64,000 nt of DNA, taken from assembly GCA_903927005.1 (NCBI GenBank), contig CAIYLH010000026.1:1-64000 (forward strand). Reading direction: 5' to 3'. The DNA comes from an uncultured Pseudomonadota bacterium. GTDB taxonomy: Bacteria; Pseudomonadota; Gammaproteobacteria; Steroidobacterales; Steroidobacteraceae. The first letter of the stretch is position 1, and every line of letters begins with the position of its first letter. This document shows positions 42,710 to 54,811 of this stretch, piece after piece. Below the pieces are notes generated by a model, which had not been told where the DNA came from, ran no database searches, and saw nothing but the letters and a program-made list of their open reading frames with translations. A program made the position numbers and the translations under genes.

Positions 42710-44368
42710 TTAGGGCGTTGCCTTCAGGCTGCTCTCGCGTGCCGCGCGGAACTCGCTGTCGGCATACCACGTCGGCCAATGGCGATCGTCGGCCGCACGG
42801 CGGCCGACCGCATACATCAGCCGCAAGTCCTCGAGTGATCCGGACACGTCCCAGCCGGCGTCGTACTCGTCACTCGGCTTGTGGTAGCGATTGGCCACGT
42901 AGTCACGCGACCAGGCCTCGACCCAGCCGGCAGGATGATCGCGCGACTCAATGCCCGCCTTGATGTACAACGCCGGGACGCCGGCCTTGGCGAAGTTAAA
43001 ATGGTCGGAGCGGAAGAAGTAGCCTTTCTCGGGCTGGCTATCGGGGCGTAACACGCGTCCCTCCAACGCCGCCGCCGCCTTCAGGTAATCCTCAAGTTCC
43101 GAGGCACCGTAGCCGAGAACCTCAATGTCACGCGTACGACCGACCGGATCGAGCGCGTCGAGGTTGATGACCGCGGCCGTCCGCGCCAGCGGGAAGACCG
43201 GATTCTGGGCGTAGTACGCCGAACCGAGTAGGCCCTGCTCTTCGGCAGTGACCGCGAGAAACACGACCGAGCGATCTGGGCGGTGACCGGCCTTGAAGGC
43301 CTTGGCAATCTCAAGGATGCCGGCGATGCCGGTCGCGTTGTCGACAGCGCCATTGTAGATCGCATCGTTCTGCGCGCCGACCGCCAGCGACTTGCCGAAG
43401 TGATCCCAGTGCGCCATGTAGACGACGTACTCATCGGGATGACGCGCACCCGGCAGCACACCGATGACGTTTGCGGACGCGGCCCGCCGTACGGCGTTGC
43501 GCACCGCAACGCTTGCGCTCACACCCAACGGCATGGCGCGAAAGCCCTTCTGCGTGGCCGCCTTCTCCATCTCCTCGAAATCCTTGCCGGCCATCTTGAA
43601 GATCCGCCGCGCGGTCTCAAGTTGCATCCAGCCCTCGATGGCCACCCGACCGGCATGTCCGTCCGCGGCATCAGGCTCGATCAGCGAACCGGTGTTGCTG
43701 TTACGCACGACATCCCAGCCATAGGCCGCCGGCCCCGTCTGGTGGACGATCAGCGCACCATCGGCGCCCTGCCGCATCGCCTCCTCGTACTTGTACGTCC
43801 AACGGCCGTAATAGGTCATCTTGCGACCCTTGAACAGGGTCGCGTCGCGGTAGCCGGGATCATTGACGAGGATCACGGCCGTCTTGCCGTGCATGTCGAT
43901 GCCGGCATAGTCGTTCCAGCCGAACTCGGGGGCATTGATACCGTGCCCTACAAACACCAGCGGGCTGTCCTGGATAGCCGCCTGTGGCTGCACCCGTCGG
44001 GTCCAAACCACCATGTCCTCGGCGTAGGCGAAGCTCGCCTCGCCATCCGCGCTGCGCACTTTCAGTTCAGCAGTCGGCAGGGCGGTGATCTCCACCAGCG
44101 GCACGGCCTGCCGGTAGCCCCCCGGGCCTGCACGCAGGCCGACCTGCCGAAACTGGGCCTCGATCCAGTCGAGCGTCTTCGGCTCGCCAGGCTGGCCGGG
44201 CTTGCGCCCTTCGAACGCGTCCGAGGCGAGCGTCGCGATCGAGGCGCGGTAGCCCTTATCGGTAATCGCGGCAGCGCCGGGGGCCGCCTGCGAGACGGCC
44301 GCGTAGCCGCTCGCGCACAGGGCCAGAGTCGCAAACACGCTCGGCCAGTATCGGGAAATCAGGTGCAT
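42710..44368 (-). CDS. Exported M28-family zinc aminopeptidase with PA domain
   Basis: 552 residues with a signal peptide. A protease-associated domain occupies the middle of the N-terminal half. The M28 core shows the dizinc ligands in order: AHWDHFG (His), DNATG (Asp), EEQG (catalytic Glu and ligand), NLDALD (Asp) and FRSDHFNF (His). It would release N-terminal amino acids in the periplasm. A small membrane protein gene lies 18 bases upstream on the same strand. Confidence 0.93.
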   Translation of the reverse strand: MHLISRYWPSVFATLALCASGYAAVSQAAPGAAAITDKGYRASIATLASDAFEGRKPGQPGEPKTLDWIEAQFRQVGLRAGPGGYRQAVPLVEITALPTAELKVRSADGEASFAYAEDMVVWTRRVQPQAAIQDSPLVFVGHGINAPEFGWNDYAGIDMHGKTAVILVNDPGYRDATLFKGRKMTYYGRWTYKYEEAMRQGADGALIVHQTGPAAYGWDVVRNSNTGSLIEPDAADGHAGRVAIEGWMQLETARRIFKMAGKDFEEMEKAATQKGFRAMPLGVSASVAVRNAVRRAASANVIGVLPGARHPDEYVVYMAHWDHFGKSLAVGAQNDAIYNGAVDNATGIAGILEIAKAFKAGHRPDRSVVFLAVTAEEQGLLGSAYYAQNPVFPLARTAAVINLDALDPVGRTRDIEVLGYGASELEDYLKAAAALEGRVLRPDSQPEKGYFFRSDHFNFAKAGVPALYIKAGIESRDHPAGWVEAWSRDYVANRYHKPSDEYDAGWDVSGSLEDLRLMYAVGRRAADDRHWPTWYADSEFRAARESSLKATP

Positions 44369-44386
44369 CGGAACTCCAGGGCAGCC

Positions 44387-44674
44387 CTATTTGGGCCAGT
44401 AATGAGTCGTCAGGACGCCGATCGCAAGCCAGGTTGCCGCCTGCGCGTACCAGCGCCAGGAGGTCTGCCGCAGGACGCCCAGAAAGGCGTAGGACGAAAT
44501 AAAGGCCAGGCTCAGGAACAGCCCAAAACTGGTCAGAAGCGAGCCGTATTCGCGTGCCAGGGCCGGATAGTCGCCCGCCATGATCAGGAACACGGCCAGT
44601 ACCATCGCAAGTCCGATGGAAATCGTCACCGCCGACCCCATAATGATCCCCGTCAGGACCGCCAACGGGGTCAT
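44387..44674 (-). CDS. Small three-span membrane protein
   Basis: 95 residues with three hydrophobic segments (about 5-32, 46-66 and 77-92). It precedes the M28 peptidase on the same strand by 18 bases and is probably co-transcribed. No motif identifies a function. Confidence 0.7.
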   Translation of the reverse strand: MTPLAVLTGIIMGSAVTISIGLAMVLAVFLIMAGDYPALAREYGSLLTSFGLFLSLAFISSYAFLGVLRQTSWRWYAQAATWLAIGVLTTHYWPK

Positions 44675-44801
44675 GACCGGTTTCCCCGGCTAGCCGACTT
44701 GATCCCGATCCATCCGCTCACTACGCTCGACCTCATGAAATACCTCGAAAACGCGACGCAAGACGCGCCGCTGGCGCCCTGCCGGCCGCTAGTCTAACCC
44801 T

Positions 44802-46970
44802 ATGAACGACACCCCGAATTCCCCGTCGCACGCGCGGGCCGGCCTCGGCCTGCGGCTGGCCCTGCTGCTGCCCACGCTGGCCGTACTCGGCTTCCTGTTT
44901 ACCGGCTCTTCGGGCAACCGCCCGGCCGCCGTGCCTGCCACCCATGCGACGGCCGGCGCGGCGCTGGCGCCGACCGACCGGCACCGCAAGGTCGCCCGCC
45001 TGGTTGGCGAGGTCATCGAGCGCTCCCACTACCGCCAGACCGTACTGGACGACAAGATGTCGTCACAGATGTTCGACCGCTACGTTGAATCGCTCGACGG
45101 TGGCCGCAGCTACTTCCTGGCCGGCGACATCACCGAACTGGAGCAGTACCGCTACAAGCTCGGCGAAGCGATCCGCACCGGCAATGTCGATCCCGCCTTC
45201 GCGATCTTCGCCCGCTTCCAGCAGCGCAACCGCGCCGAAATCGGCAGGGCCATCGCTGAACTCGAACATGAACCGGACTTCAGTCTGGACGAGATCCTCG
45301 CCTACGATCGCGCCAAGGCGCCGTGGATCGAGACGCAGGCAGAACTCGACGACCTATGGCGCAAGCGCGTTAAGAACGACGCCCTGTCGCTGATGCTCGC
45401 CAACAAGACATGGGCCGAGGCGCGCGACGTCCTGAAGAAGCGCTACGAGCGCGTCCTCAAGCGCATCGAGCAGGTATCGAACGACGACGTGTTCGAGAAC
45501 TTCATGAACGCGTATGCGCATGTCTACGACCCGCACTCGAACTACTTCTCGCCGCGCGCCAGCGAGGAATACAACATTGCGATGAAGCTGTCGTACGTCG
45601 GCATCGGTGCGACGCTGCAGCTCATCGATGATCACGTCACGATCATGAACGTGATCGCAGGAGGCCCGGCGGCGGTCAGCGGTAAGGTCAAGGCCAACGA
45701 CCGCATCACCAGCGTTGCGCAGGGCAAAAACGGCGAGTTCGTCGACGTCGTCGGCTGGCGCCTGGACGACGTGGTGCAACTGATCCGCGGCCCGGCGGGC
45801 ACCCTCGTGCGCCTGCAGATGCTGCCGGCGGGCGCAACGCCAGGCTCCAAGGAGCCGATACTCGAGTTCACGCGCAACAAGGTCACGCTCGAGGCGCAGG
45901 CGGCGCAGAAGAAGCTGCGCACGGTCACCCGTGGCGAGCGCACCTTCAAGATCGGCGTCATCGACGTGCCGAGCTTCTACCAGGACTACGAGGCCAAGGT
46001 TGGCGGCGAAAAGGACTACCGCAGCACAACCCGCGACGTGGCCCGCCTGATCGGCGAACTCAAGGCCGAGAAAATCGACGGCCTGATCATGGATCTGCGC
46101 GGCAATGGTGGCGGTCACCTGTCGGAGGCCACTGGCCTGGTCGGACTGTTCATCCACAAAGGTCCGGTCGTGCAACTGCGCGAAGCCAGCGGTCGCATCG
46201 AGGTACTGGACGACCCGGAGCCTGCGCAGGTCTGGGACGGTCCGCTGGTCGTACTGGTGGACCGCTCAAGCGCGTCGGCCTCAGAAATCTTCTCCGCTGC
46301 TATTCAGGACTACGGCCGCGGTCTGATCGTCGGCCAGCAGACCTACGGCAAGGGCACCGTCCAGAACATGTATCCGCTGGACCGCTGGGCGCTCGGCGCC
46401 AACGCCGGCTACGGCCAGCTGACCGTGACGATGGGCAAGTACTACCGCGTCACCGGCGACAGCGTCCAGAACCGCGGTGTGATGCCTGAAATCGCGCTGC
46501 CCTCGCTGATCAGCCCCACCGAAGTTGGCGAATCCAATCGCGACAGCGCGTTGCCGTGGGATCAGATACACGGGGTCGACTTCACGACCGAACAGGCGCT
46601 GCGCCCGGCGCTTGATCCGGTCAGCCGTCTGCACGCCGAACGCATGCAGACGGATCCGGACCTTAAGGCGCTCAGCGGCGATGCTGAGGCCATCGAAACG
46701 ATGCGTCTGACCAAGACCGTGTCGCTGAACCTCGTGGTGCGCAAGGCGGAGCGCGAGCGGCTCGACGCCGAGCGCCTGGCGCGCATCAACACGCGCCGCG
46801 CCGCACACGCCGAGTCACCCCTGAAGTCGCTTGAGGAGCTCAAGGCTGACGAAGAGCCGGACGCAAATCTGGAGGAGACGGCACAGATCGTCACCGATCT
46901 GGAGCAAGTGCTGCAGCCGCCCGCAAGCCGGGTGTCTCAGGCCACCGGCAAGGGCCGCGGAAGGCGCTAG
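44802..46970 (+). CDS. prc: Carboxy-terminal processing (tail-specific) protease
   Basis: 722 residues with an N-terminal membrane or signal segment. A helical N-terminal region precedes a PDZ domain and the S41 catalytic domain. The dyad is S492 in SSASASE and K517 in YGKGTVQ, spaced 25 residues as in E. coli Prc (S452/K477). The C-terminal DUF3340-like region completes the Prc layout. It degrades or trims periplasmic proteins from their C-terminus. Confidence 0.95.
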   Translation: MNDTPNSPSHARAGLGLRLALLLPTLAVLGFLFTGSSGNRPAAVPATHATAGAALAPTDRHRKVARLVGEVIERSHYRQTVLDDKMSSQMFDRYVESLDGGRSYFLAGDITELEQYRYKLGEAIRTGNVDPAFAIFARFQQRNRAEIGRAIAELEHEPDFSLDEILAYDRAKAPWIETQAELDDLWRKRVKNDALSLMLANKTWAEARDVLKKRYERVLKRIEQVSNDDVFENFMNAYAHVYDPHSNYFSPRASEEYNIAMKLSYVGIGATLQLIDDHVTIMNVIAGGPAAVSGKVKANDRITSVAQGKNGEFVDVVGWRLDDVVQLIRGPAGTLVRLQMLPAGATPGSKEPILEFTRNKVTLEAQAAQKKLRTVTRGERTFKIGVIDVPSFYQDYEAKVGGEKDYRSTTRDVARLIGELKAEKIDGLIMDLRGNGGGHLSEATGLVGLFIHKGPVVQLREASGRIEVLDDPEPAQVWDGPLVVLVDRSSASASEIFSAAIQDYGRGLIVGQQTYGKGTVQNMYPLDRWALGANAGYGQLTVTMGKYYRVTGDSVQNRGVMPEIALPSLISPTEVGESNRDSALPWDQIHGVDFTTEQALRPALDPVSRLHAERMQTDPDLKALSGDAEAIETMRLTKTVSLNLVVRKAERERLDAERLARINTRRAAHAESPLKSLEELKADEEPDANLEETAQIVTDLEQVLQPPASRVSQATGKGRGRR

Positions 46971-46977
46971 CGACGCG

Positions 46978-47002
46978 TGACCCCGGCAGCCGCCGGGGGT
47001 CA
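46978..47002. terminator. GC hairpin between convergent genes
   Basis: TGACCCCGGC pairs with GCCGGGGGTCA around an AGCC loop, with one bulge. It lies between the convergent prc and coiled-coil genes and overlaps the stop of the latter. No U tract, so a bidirectional terminator is only possible. Confidence 0.4.
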
Positions 47003-48046
47003 GCCCAGCAGTAGTTGCTGCAGGTCCCAGTAGTCTTCTGCGAGCACGTTCGCCTCGCGCACCGGCACGGCACGGCCGCCAAACGCATACGCCGACGGCA
47101 GCGAACGGTCCTGCGGAATCGAGTCGGCCGAGCGGCGGTAGGTCACCGCGGCACGCAGCAGCTCGGTGCGCGCCTTCAGCTCCTCGCCGATGTCGCGACG
47201 CGCCTTCACCATCGCAAGGGCCGCGGCGATTTCTGCCATCAGCGCGTCGCACTCGGCGCGCGAGCCGTACTGCGTGTTCTGGACCGTTCCGAGGCGCGCA
47301 ACGCGCGCGCGTTGCGCGAGGCCCAGATCCGCGAGCTGCACATACAACAGCTGCGCGTAGCCAAGCACGGCGTTGTTGATCGCCCGCTGCCCTTCCAGCG
47401 ACAGACCGACGAACTCCGGCCACGGCTCCTTCTCAATGGTCCGCTTGGCGCGTACCAAATCATCGAGGGCCTGCTGCGCGCCAGCCAGCTGCGGCGCCTG
47501 CCGTGCCACTTCCTCCTGCAAGGCGCGGCGCCGGAAGTAATGCCAGACGCCACGCGACGCGGCCAGCCGCCCCTTCAGGGCCGCCGCCGCCTGCAGCTGC
47601 GCTTCCAGTGCCTGGTTCGCCTCCACCAAGCGCCTTGCCGCCAGTACGACGCGCACCTGGCGCTCCTCGTGGAACTGCACCAGCTCCTGCTTGCGCTCGC
47701 GATCCTCCTGCTGGCGTCGCAGCTCGGTGACGAACTGCGCCAGTTGCAGGTGGCAGGCCCGCCACAGGCCACGCAACTGGTAGTGGGCAAGCACGGCGTG
47801 GCCGAGTTCCGGGTTGCCGAGCAGCGTCTCCAGCGATTCGAATTCGTCGCGTACCCGTTGGGTTGCAGCAGCCTGCTGCTTGAGCTTGTCGCCGAGCTGA
47901 TAAACCTCGTCGTCGAGGTCGGCCAGCTCCTTTTTCAGTCCGACGCGGTTCCAGTAGAGCTTGAGCAGGCGCTCCTGCTCGTCGGACGGCCCGCGGCTGC
48001 CCAGCAACGGCTGGGCCAGGGTGGAAATTCTTTCGCCTAGAGTCAC
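47000..48046 (-). CDS. Coiled-coil protein of unknown function
   Basis: 348 residues without signal or membrane segment. Long charged helices with heptad-like patterns occupy about 20-290 (e.g. KKELADLDDEVYQLGDKLKQ). Single conserved-looking motifs are EPWPEFVGLSLEGQ and the C-terminal AEDYWDLQQLLLG. I recognise no domain. The gene follows the DUF1249 gene on the same strand by 34 bases. Confidence 0.78.
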   Translation of the reverse strand: MTLGERISTLAQPLLGSRGPSDEQERLLKLYWNRVGLKKELADLDDEVYQLGDKLKQQAAATQRVRDEFESLETLLGNPELGHAVLAHYQLRGLWRACHLQLAQFVTELRRQQEDRERKQELVQFHEERQVRVVLAARRLVEANQALEAQLQAAAALKGRLAASRGVWHYFRRRALQEEVARQAPQLAGAQQALDDLVRAKRTIEKEPWPEFVGLSLEGQRAINNAVLGYAQLLYVQLADLGLAQRARVARLGTVQNTQYGSRAECDALMAEIAAALAMVKARRDIGEELKARTELLRAAVTYRRSADSIPQDRSLPSAYAFGGRAVPVREANVLAEDYWDLQQLLLG

Positions 48047-48080
48047 GCTGGCAGTACCTTGAGGCAGGCGAGCGGCGGGC

Positions 48081-48533
48081 TCAACGCCCGGCGGCGCCCA
48101 GGCAATGGCCGCGATCGGCCAGGTATTCGAGCCACTTGTTCAGCATGACGTTGCGCGCCCAACGCGCCTCCAGACCGTCGCCGTCGACCCGCCGGCTGGT
48201 CGCGTGGCCCGGCGTCGTGCCCACGCCATGCGCCTCCGCCACCCGGGCGTCGTGATAGATCCGCACCGCCAGGTCCGGCGCATCCGGAAACTCATCGCCG
48301 CCGCCAAACGCGTACGTCAACTGCAGCATCGTCGTGTAGGGGCCACGCTCGAGAACGTCCAGACGCAGCTCGCAGTCGGCGGCGGGGTGCGAACGGCGCG
48401 TGCCGGCGAGATCGCGTACGTCGCCGACCAGCCCGCCGAGCCGGATGTAGTTGCTCTCGTAGAGCGTCATGAGGTCTACAAAGCTGCCATGACGGGCGCG
48501 CCAGGAGACTACGCAGAGTTGATCACTGAGCAT
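48081..48533 (-). CDS. DUF1249 (YqiB-like) protein
   Basis: 150 residues. MTLYESNYIRL near the N-terminus, the VRIYHDARVAE strand and the end pattern LNKWLEYLADRGH match the DUF1249/YqiB family, cytoplasmic proteins of unknown role common in gammaproteobacteria. ATG 48533 is the only strong candidate start and has no clear ribosome-binding site. Confidence 0.85.
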   Translation of the reverse strand: MLSDQLCVVSWRARHGSFVDLMTLYESNYIRLGGLVGDVRDLAGTRRSHPAADCELRLDVLERGPYTTMLQLTYAFGGGDEFPDAPDLAVRIYHDARVAEAHGVGTTPGHATSRRVDGDGLEARWARNVMLNKWLEYLADRGHCLGAAGR

Positions 48534-48637
48534 TGAGGGAATATATCACAGCGTTTTGGGCGCCCAGCCGCAGCGTCCGCGAATGCGAACGCGCGCACAT
48601 TCCTAAGCGCCGGCGAAGGTCGCCATTTACAGCCAAT

Positions 48638-49462
48638 TCAGGACTGCAGGCGGCGGCGAATCCCGGCGGAGTGCACGATACGGCTACCGATCTCCTCGAC
48701 CGAGCAGTGGGTCGTGTCGAGAAACGGGATGGACAGGCGCTGGAACAGCGCCTCGGCCTGGCGTACCTCAAAGGCGACCTGCTGGGCCGACGAATAGCGA
48801 CTGTCGGGGCGGCGTTCGTGGCGAATCTGCTGCAAGCGCTCCGGCTCGATCGTCAGCCCGAACAACTTCTGCCGATACTGCGCGAGCGCCGGCGGCAGCC
48901 GCACGGACTCAAAATCGTCCTCGGTCAGCGGATAGTTGGCGGCGTGAACGCCGTACTGGAGCGCCATGTACAGGCAGGTTGGTGTCTTGCCAGAGCGCGA
49001 CACGCCCACCAGGATCACATCCGCGCGGTCATAGTCACGGGTATGGCCGCCGTCGTCGTTGGCAAGCGCAAAATTGGTTGCGTTGATGCGAGCGGCATAG
49101 ACCTCCGCGTTCGCCATGCCATGCGCGCGACCGGCCGCGTGCGAGCTCTGCACGCCCAGGGCGGCCTCGAGCGTCCCCAGGAAGGCGTCGAAGAAGTCGA
49201 GAAACACGGCCGTCGACGCCTTCACCTCATCACGCAGATCCTCCTGGATGAGGGTACTGAAGACGATCGCCGGCAGCCCGTCCGCCGCCGTGGCGGCGTT
49301 GATCTGGGTGCGAGCCTCCACCGCACGGGCCACGCAGGAGATGAACGGCAGCGTAATCGTGCGAAAACTCAGGCCCTCAAATTGGGTCAGCAGGCTGTGA
49401 CCCATGGTCTCGGCGGTGACGCCGGTCTGGTCCGACACGAAAAAGACGGTGCGTTGGGACAC
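48638..49462 (-). CDS. ppsR: PEP synthase regulatory kinase/phosphorylase PpsR
   Basis: GTG 49462 gives 274 residues. FVSDQTGVTAETMGHSLLTQF at the start and the P-loop GVSRSGKTPT are diagnostic of the DUF299 family. The enzyme inactivates PEP synthase by ADP-dependent threonine phosphorylation and reactivates it by Pi-dependent dephosphorylation. It is transcribed divergently from ppsA, the classic arrangement; the 143-base spacer holds both promoters. Confidence 0.96.
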   Translation of the reverse strand: MSQRTVFFVSDQTGVTAETMGHSLLTQFEGLSFRTITLPFISCVARAVEARTQINAATAADGLPAIVFSTLIQEDLRDEVKASTAVFLDFFDAFLGTLEAALGVQSSHAAGRAHGMANAEVYAARINATNFALANDDGGHTRDYDRADVILVGVSRSGKTPTCLYMALQYGVHAANYPLTEDDFESVRLPPALAQYRQKLFGLTIEPERLQQIRHERRPDSRYSSAQQVAFEVRQAEALFQRLSIPFLDTTHCSVEEIGSRIVHSAGIRRRLQS

Positions 49463-49605
49463 AATTTCGCCTGGGACAGCCTGCGGGCCCCTAGTGTAGC
49501 GCCGCGCAGCGCCGCCGCCTGTCCGCGACGACCGCAAAACGGTCAGCACTGACGGGAACCTCGGGATCCGGCACAATTCGCTCCGCCCAACCCGAGGATG
49601 CGCGC

Positions 49606-51971
<2,366 letters not shown>

Positions 51972-51975
<4 letters not shown>

Positions 51976-52382
51976 CGCGCCGTCGGCTCTTCGACGGCGT
52001 GCAGCGCCGCGCGTGCCGCTTCCCAGTTGGCGCCGTCGAAGGGGCGCAGATCGAGCCCGGCCACCGTACCTGGCAGCAGGCAGCGCGCATGCACGCTGAC
52101 CGAGTCCGGGTGCGAGCGCGGCACATAGAACGACTTGATGCCGCAGTGGCGACAAAAGTAGTGGCGCGCGGCGCCGGTATTGAACCGGTACTCGGCTAAC
52201 TCCCCCTCGCCCTGCAGCAACCGAAACCGCTCGCGCGGCACAATCAGGTGCAGGTAACCGGTCATCCTGCAGATCGAGCAATTGCACTCAAGCACCGTCG
52301 GGTGCGCAGGCGCGTCGACCTCGAAGGCGATCCGGCCGCAATGGCAGCCGCCGCGGTGAACTACGTGGCTCGGCTCGTTCAT
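51972..52382 (-). CDS. GFA-family (glutathione-dependent formaldehyde-activating-like) protein
   Basis: ATG 52382 after GAGGG; 136 residues. GCHCG, CNCSICR and CRHCG provide the paired zinc cysteines of the GFA (CENP-V-like) fold. Most members are not proven formaldehyde enzymes, so the name denotes fold only. The stop codon overlaps that of ppsA on the other strand. Confidence 0.9.
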
Positions 52383-52455
52383 CATGCCCTCGACGATTCG
52401 CCCGCAAGGGGCAATGCGAGAGCGAGGATAGCCAATCGCATCACGCGCCGTCGCC

Positions 52456-54204
52456 TCAGCGGCAGAGGGTGCCGGCGAGGGGCGCGGCATCCGCGGCCGC
52501 CAGCAACAGGTACGCCCGCCCGCCCGCCCGCTCGATGACGCACTCGACGCGTGCCGGACCGATACCGGCAGGCAGGGGCGGATTCAACGCCACCCCCACT
52601 GCAGGACGATAGCCGAGAAAAGCCAGCCACTGGGCCGCCTTCCATCGCCTGCGATCAGGCACCAGCCAGAGAATCCGCGCGCCCTGCGACAGCGCCGCCT
52701 GCGCGGTGGCGGCCGCATCGACGGTGCCGCCCAGCGTGGCGTCGGCGACGCGGGCACCGGGCAGGTACAGACCCGCCAGCGCAACGGTCGTCTCGTCCGG
52801 GGCGAGCAGCAGCAGTGGCGCGTGGCCGCTCGCCGCGCGCACCCGCACAGCGGTCGCCTCAAGGCTCAGCCAATCGTTCAGGCGCAGGTACAAGGGGCCC
52901 AGCACCAGTGTGAGGATCAACGCCGTAGCCAGCGCCTGACGCGGCAGAGCCGTGCTTGCCACCCCGCGCGTTCGTATTGCCAGCAAGGCGGCCGCACCAG
53001 CCGCCGCCAGTGCAATGGCGCCGCCGGCGACTTCGACGGCGCCTCGGCCCGTCGGCGCCCAGCAGACAGCGGCAGCGAGCAGGCCCAGAACACTGGCGAG
53101 CAGCGCTATCGTGACGGCGGTCAGTCGGAAGGCGAGCAGATCCCAGCGATCCGGCGCACTGCGCTCCAGCTCGGCGACATACAGCCCTACCAGCAGCGCG
53201 AAGCCGAGCAACGGCGGCGTGTAGTAGACGCCGCGAGCGGTCGCCGCGAACGAGAGCAGCACCGTGGCCGGCACGATCGCACCCACGGCGAGGCGCCAGG
53301 CGATGGCATCGGGCGCGCGTACGCGCGCCCATGCTCGGCGCACGGCCGCCAGCGCGATGAACGTCCACGGCAGCAAGTACATCGGCAGTTCGAGCAGGTA
53401 CTTCGCCGGCGAATTCGCATGCCCGGTCGCATACGAATACGCCTGCGGCGCGTCGATGGCGACCGCGCGGCCGACGAGGTTGTACCAGAACAGCACCCGC
53501 AGGGCCTCAGGCCCTTCCGGTCGGCGCGACACGGCCCAGACCCACGCGCCTATCGCCAGCATCAGCAGCGGCAGGCCGGCCCACAGCGCCGGTCGGATAA
53601 TCTCGCGCCAGCGGCGCTCGGCCGCGATCACGCTGAGCATCGCCAGCACCGGCACCATCCAACCGGCGAAGCCCTTGGCAAAGAAGGCGATGGCAAGCCC
53701 GGCGTACAACGCCAGATAGCCCCGCAGGCGATCGCTGTCATGCTGCGCCACGAGACCGCGGTGCATGCCGTACAACGCAAGCGCCACGCCGCCGATTAGC
53801 GGCGCATCGGTCGCAAGCCAGATCAGGCCCTGGTACAGCTGCAGCGTCGTGACCAGCGCGATACCTGCCGCATAGCCGGCAGTGCGTCCCGCAGCGCGCG
53901 TCGCCAGCGCCACGATCGAGCCCAACGCGAGCAGCGCGTAGAGCAGGTTCGGCAGACGCGCGACACCCGGCTCAGCACCCAGCACCGCCACCGCGCCGCC
54001 GCCCAGCCAATACAGCAGCGGCGGCTTCTCGGCGAAGGGCCGGCCCGCGAGCTCCGGCAGCGACTTGTCGGCTTGGGACGCCATCGCGACCACGAGGCTC
54101 GCCTCGCGCGGCTCGTCCGGGGTGTAGTAAACGCGGGCAAAAAGCCCGACGCAAAGCACCGGCAGCAACAGCCATAGCAGCCGCGCCAACGGCTGCGACT
54201 TCAC
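52456..54204 (-). CDS. ArnT-like GT-C glycosyltransferase (GT39/GT83 type)
   Basis: 582 residues, about 12 membrane spans. The first periplasmic loop has YTPDEPREA with the catalytic-type acidic residues at 30-31, then [11 protein letters not shown], the standard ArnT/PMT-family motifs. These enzymes move a sugar from undecaprenyl-phosphate onto lipid A or proteins. No arn operon is nearby, so the acceptor is unknown. GTG 54204 overlaps the orn stop as GTGA. Confidence 0.88.
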   Translation of the reverse strand: MKSQPLARLLWLLLPVLCVGLFARVYYTPDEPREASLVVAMASQADKSLPELAGRPFAEKPPLLYWLGGGAVAVLGAEPGVARLPNLLYALLALGSIVALATRAAGRTAGYAAGIALVTTLQLYQGLIWLATDAPLIGGVALALYGMHRGLVAQHDSDRLRGYLALYAGLAIAFFAKGFAGWMVPVLAMLSVIAAERRWREIIRPALWAGLPLLMLAIGAWVWAVSRRPEGPEALRVLFWYNLVGRAVAIDAPQAYSYATGHANSPAKYLLELPMYLLPWTFIALAAVRRAWARVRAPDAIAWRLAVGAIVPATVLLSFAATARGVYYTPPLLGFALLVGLYVAELERSAPDRWDLLAFRLTAVTIALLASVLGLLAAAVCWAPTGRGAVEVAGGAIALAAAGAAALLAIRTRGVASTALPRQALATALILTLVLGPLYLRLNDWLSLEATAVRVRAASGHAPLLLLAPDETTVALAGLYLPGARVADATLGGTVDAAATAQAALSQGARILWLVPDRRRWKAAQWLAFLGYRPAVGVALNPPLPAGIGPARVECVIERAGGRAYLLLAAADAAPLAGTLCR

Positions 54205-54752
54205 GGCGCGGGACGCAGGAACGTGGCGCGGTAGTGCTGCAACTCGCGGATCGAGTCGCGCACATCATCCAGCGCCTGGTGGCTGTCGCCCTTGGTGACG
54301 CCGGCGAGCACCGCCGGCGCCCAGCGCCGGGCCAACTCCTTGACCGTGCTGACATCCAGGTTGCGATAGTGGAAGTGCCGCTCGAGCGCAGGCATCCAGC
54401 GGGCGAGAAAGCGCCGGTCCTGGCAGATGCTGTTGCCACACATCGGCGAGACGCCCTTGGCGACCCACTCTTCCAGGAACGCGACCGTGCGGCGCTCAGC
54501 CTCGGCGTCCTCGGTGACGCTGGCGCGGACCCGCTCGGTCAGTCCGCTCGCCCCATGCGTGCGTACATTCCACGCATCCATCCGGGCGAGGGCTTCGTCG
54601 CTCTGGTGAACGGCGATCACCGGCCCTTCGGCCAGCAGGTTGAGGTCGCGATCGGTCACGATCGTCGCGATCTCGATGATGCGATCCGAGTCCGGACTCA
54701 GGCCGGTCATCTCGAGGTCGATCCAGACGAGGTTGTCGTTGTGCTGGGGCAT
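54201..54752 (-). CDS. orn: Oligoribonuclease
   Basis: 183 residues, the usual size. [20 protein letters not shown] supplies the first D and E of the DEDDh exonuclease; the later [12 protein letters not shown] supplies the histidine and final aspartate. It degrades very short RNAs and pGpG, the product of cyclic-di-GMP breakdown. It diverges from the M48 protease gene with a 59-base spacer. Confidence 0.97.
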   Translation of the reverse strand: MPQHNDNLVWIDLEMTGLSPDSDRIIEIATIVTDRDLNLLAEGPVIAVHQSDEALARMDAWNVRTHGASGLTERVRASVTEDAEAERRTVAFLEEWVAKGVSPMCGNSICQDRRFLARWMPALERHFHYRNLDVSTVKELARRWAPAVLAGVTKGDSHQALDDVRDSIRELQHYRATFLRPAP

Positions 54753-54811
54753 GGTTGTTGCTGGGCATTCTAGCAGAGGCTAGAGTGCGGCCTGCTTTGC
54801 AGAAGGACCGG

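Noticed and set aside
42703-42718. ACGCCC-TTTA-GGGCGT hairpin as terminator of the M28 gene
   Set aside because: The stem is only 6 bp, contains the stop codon, and no U tract follows.
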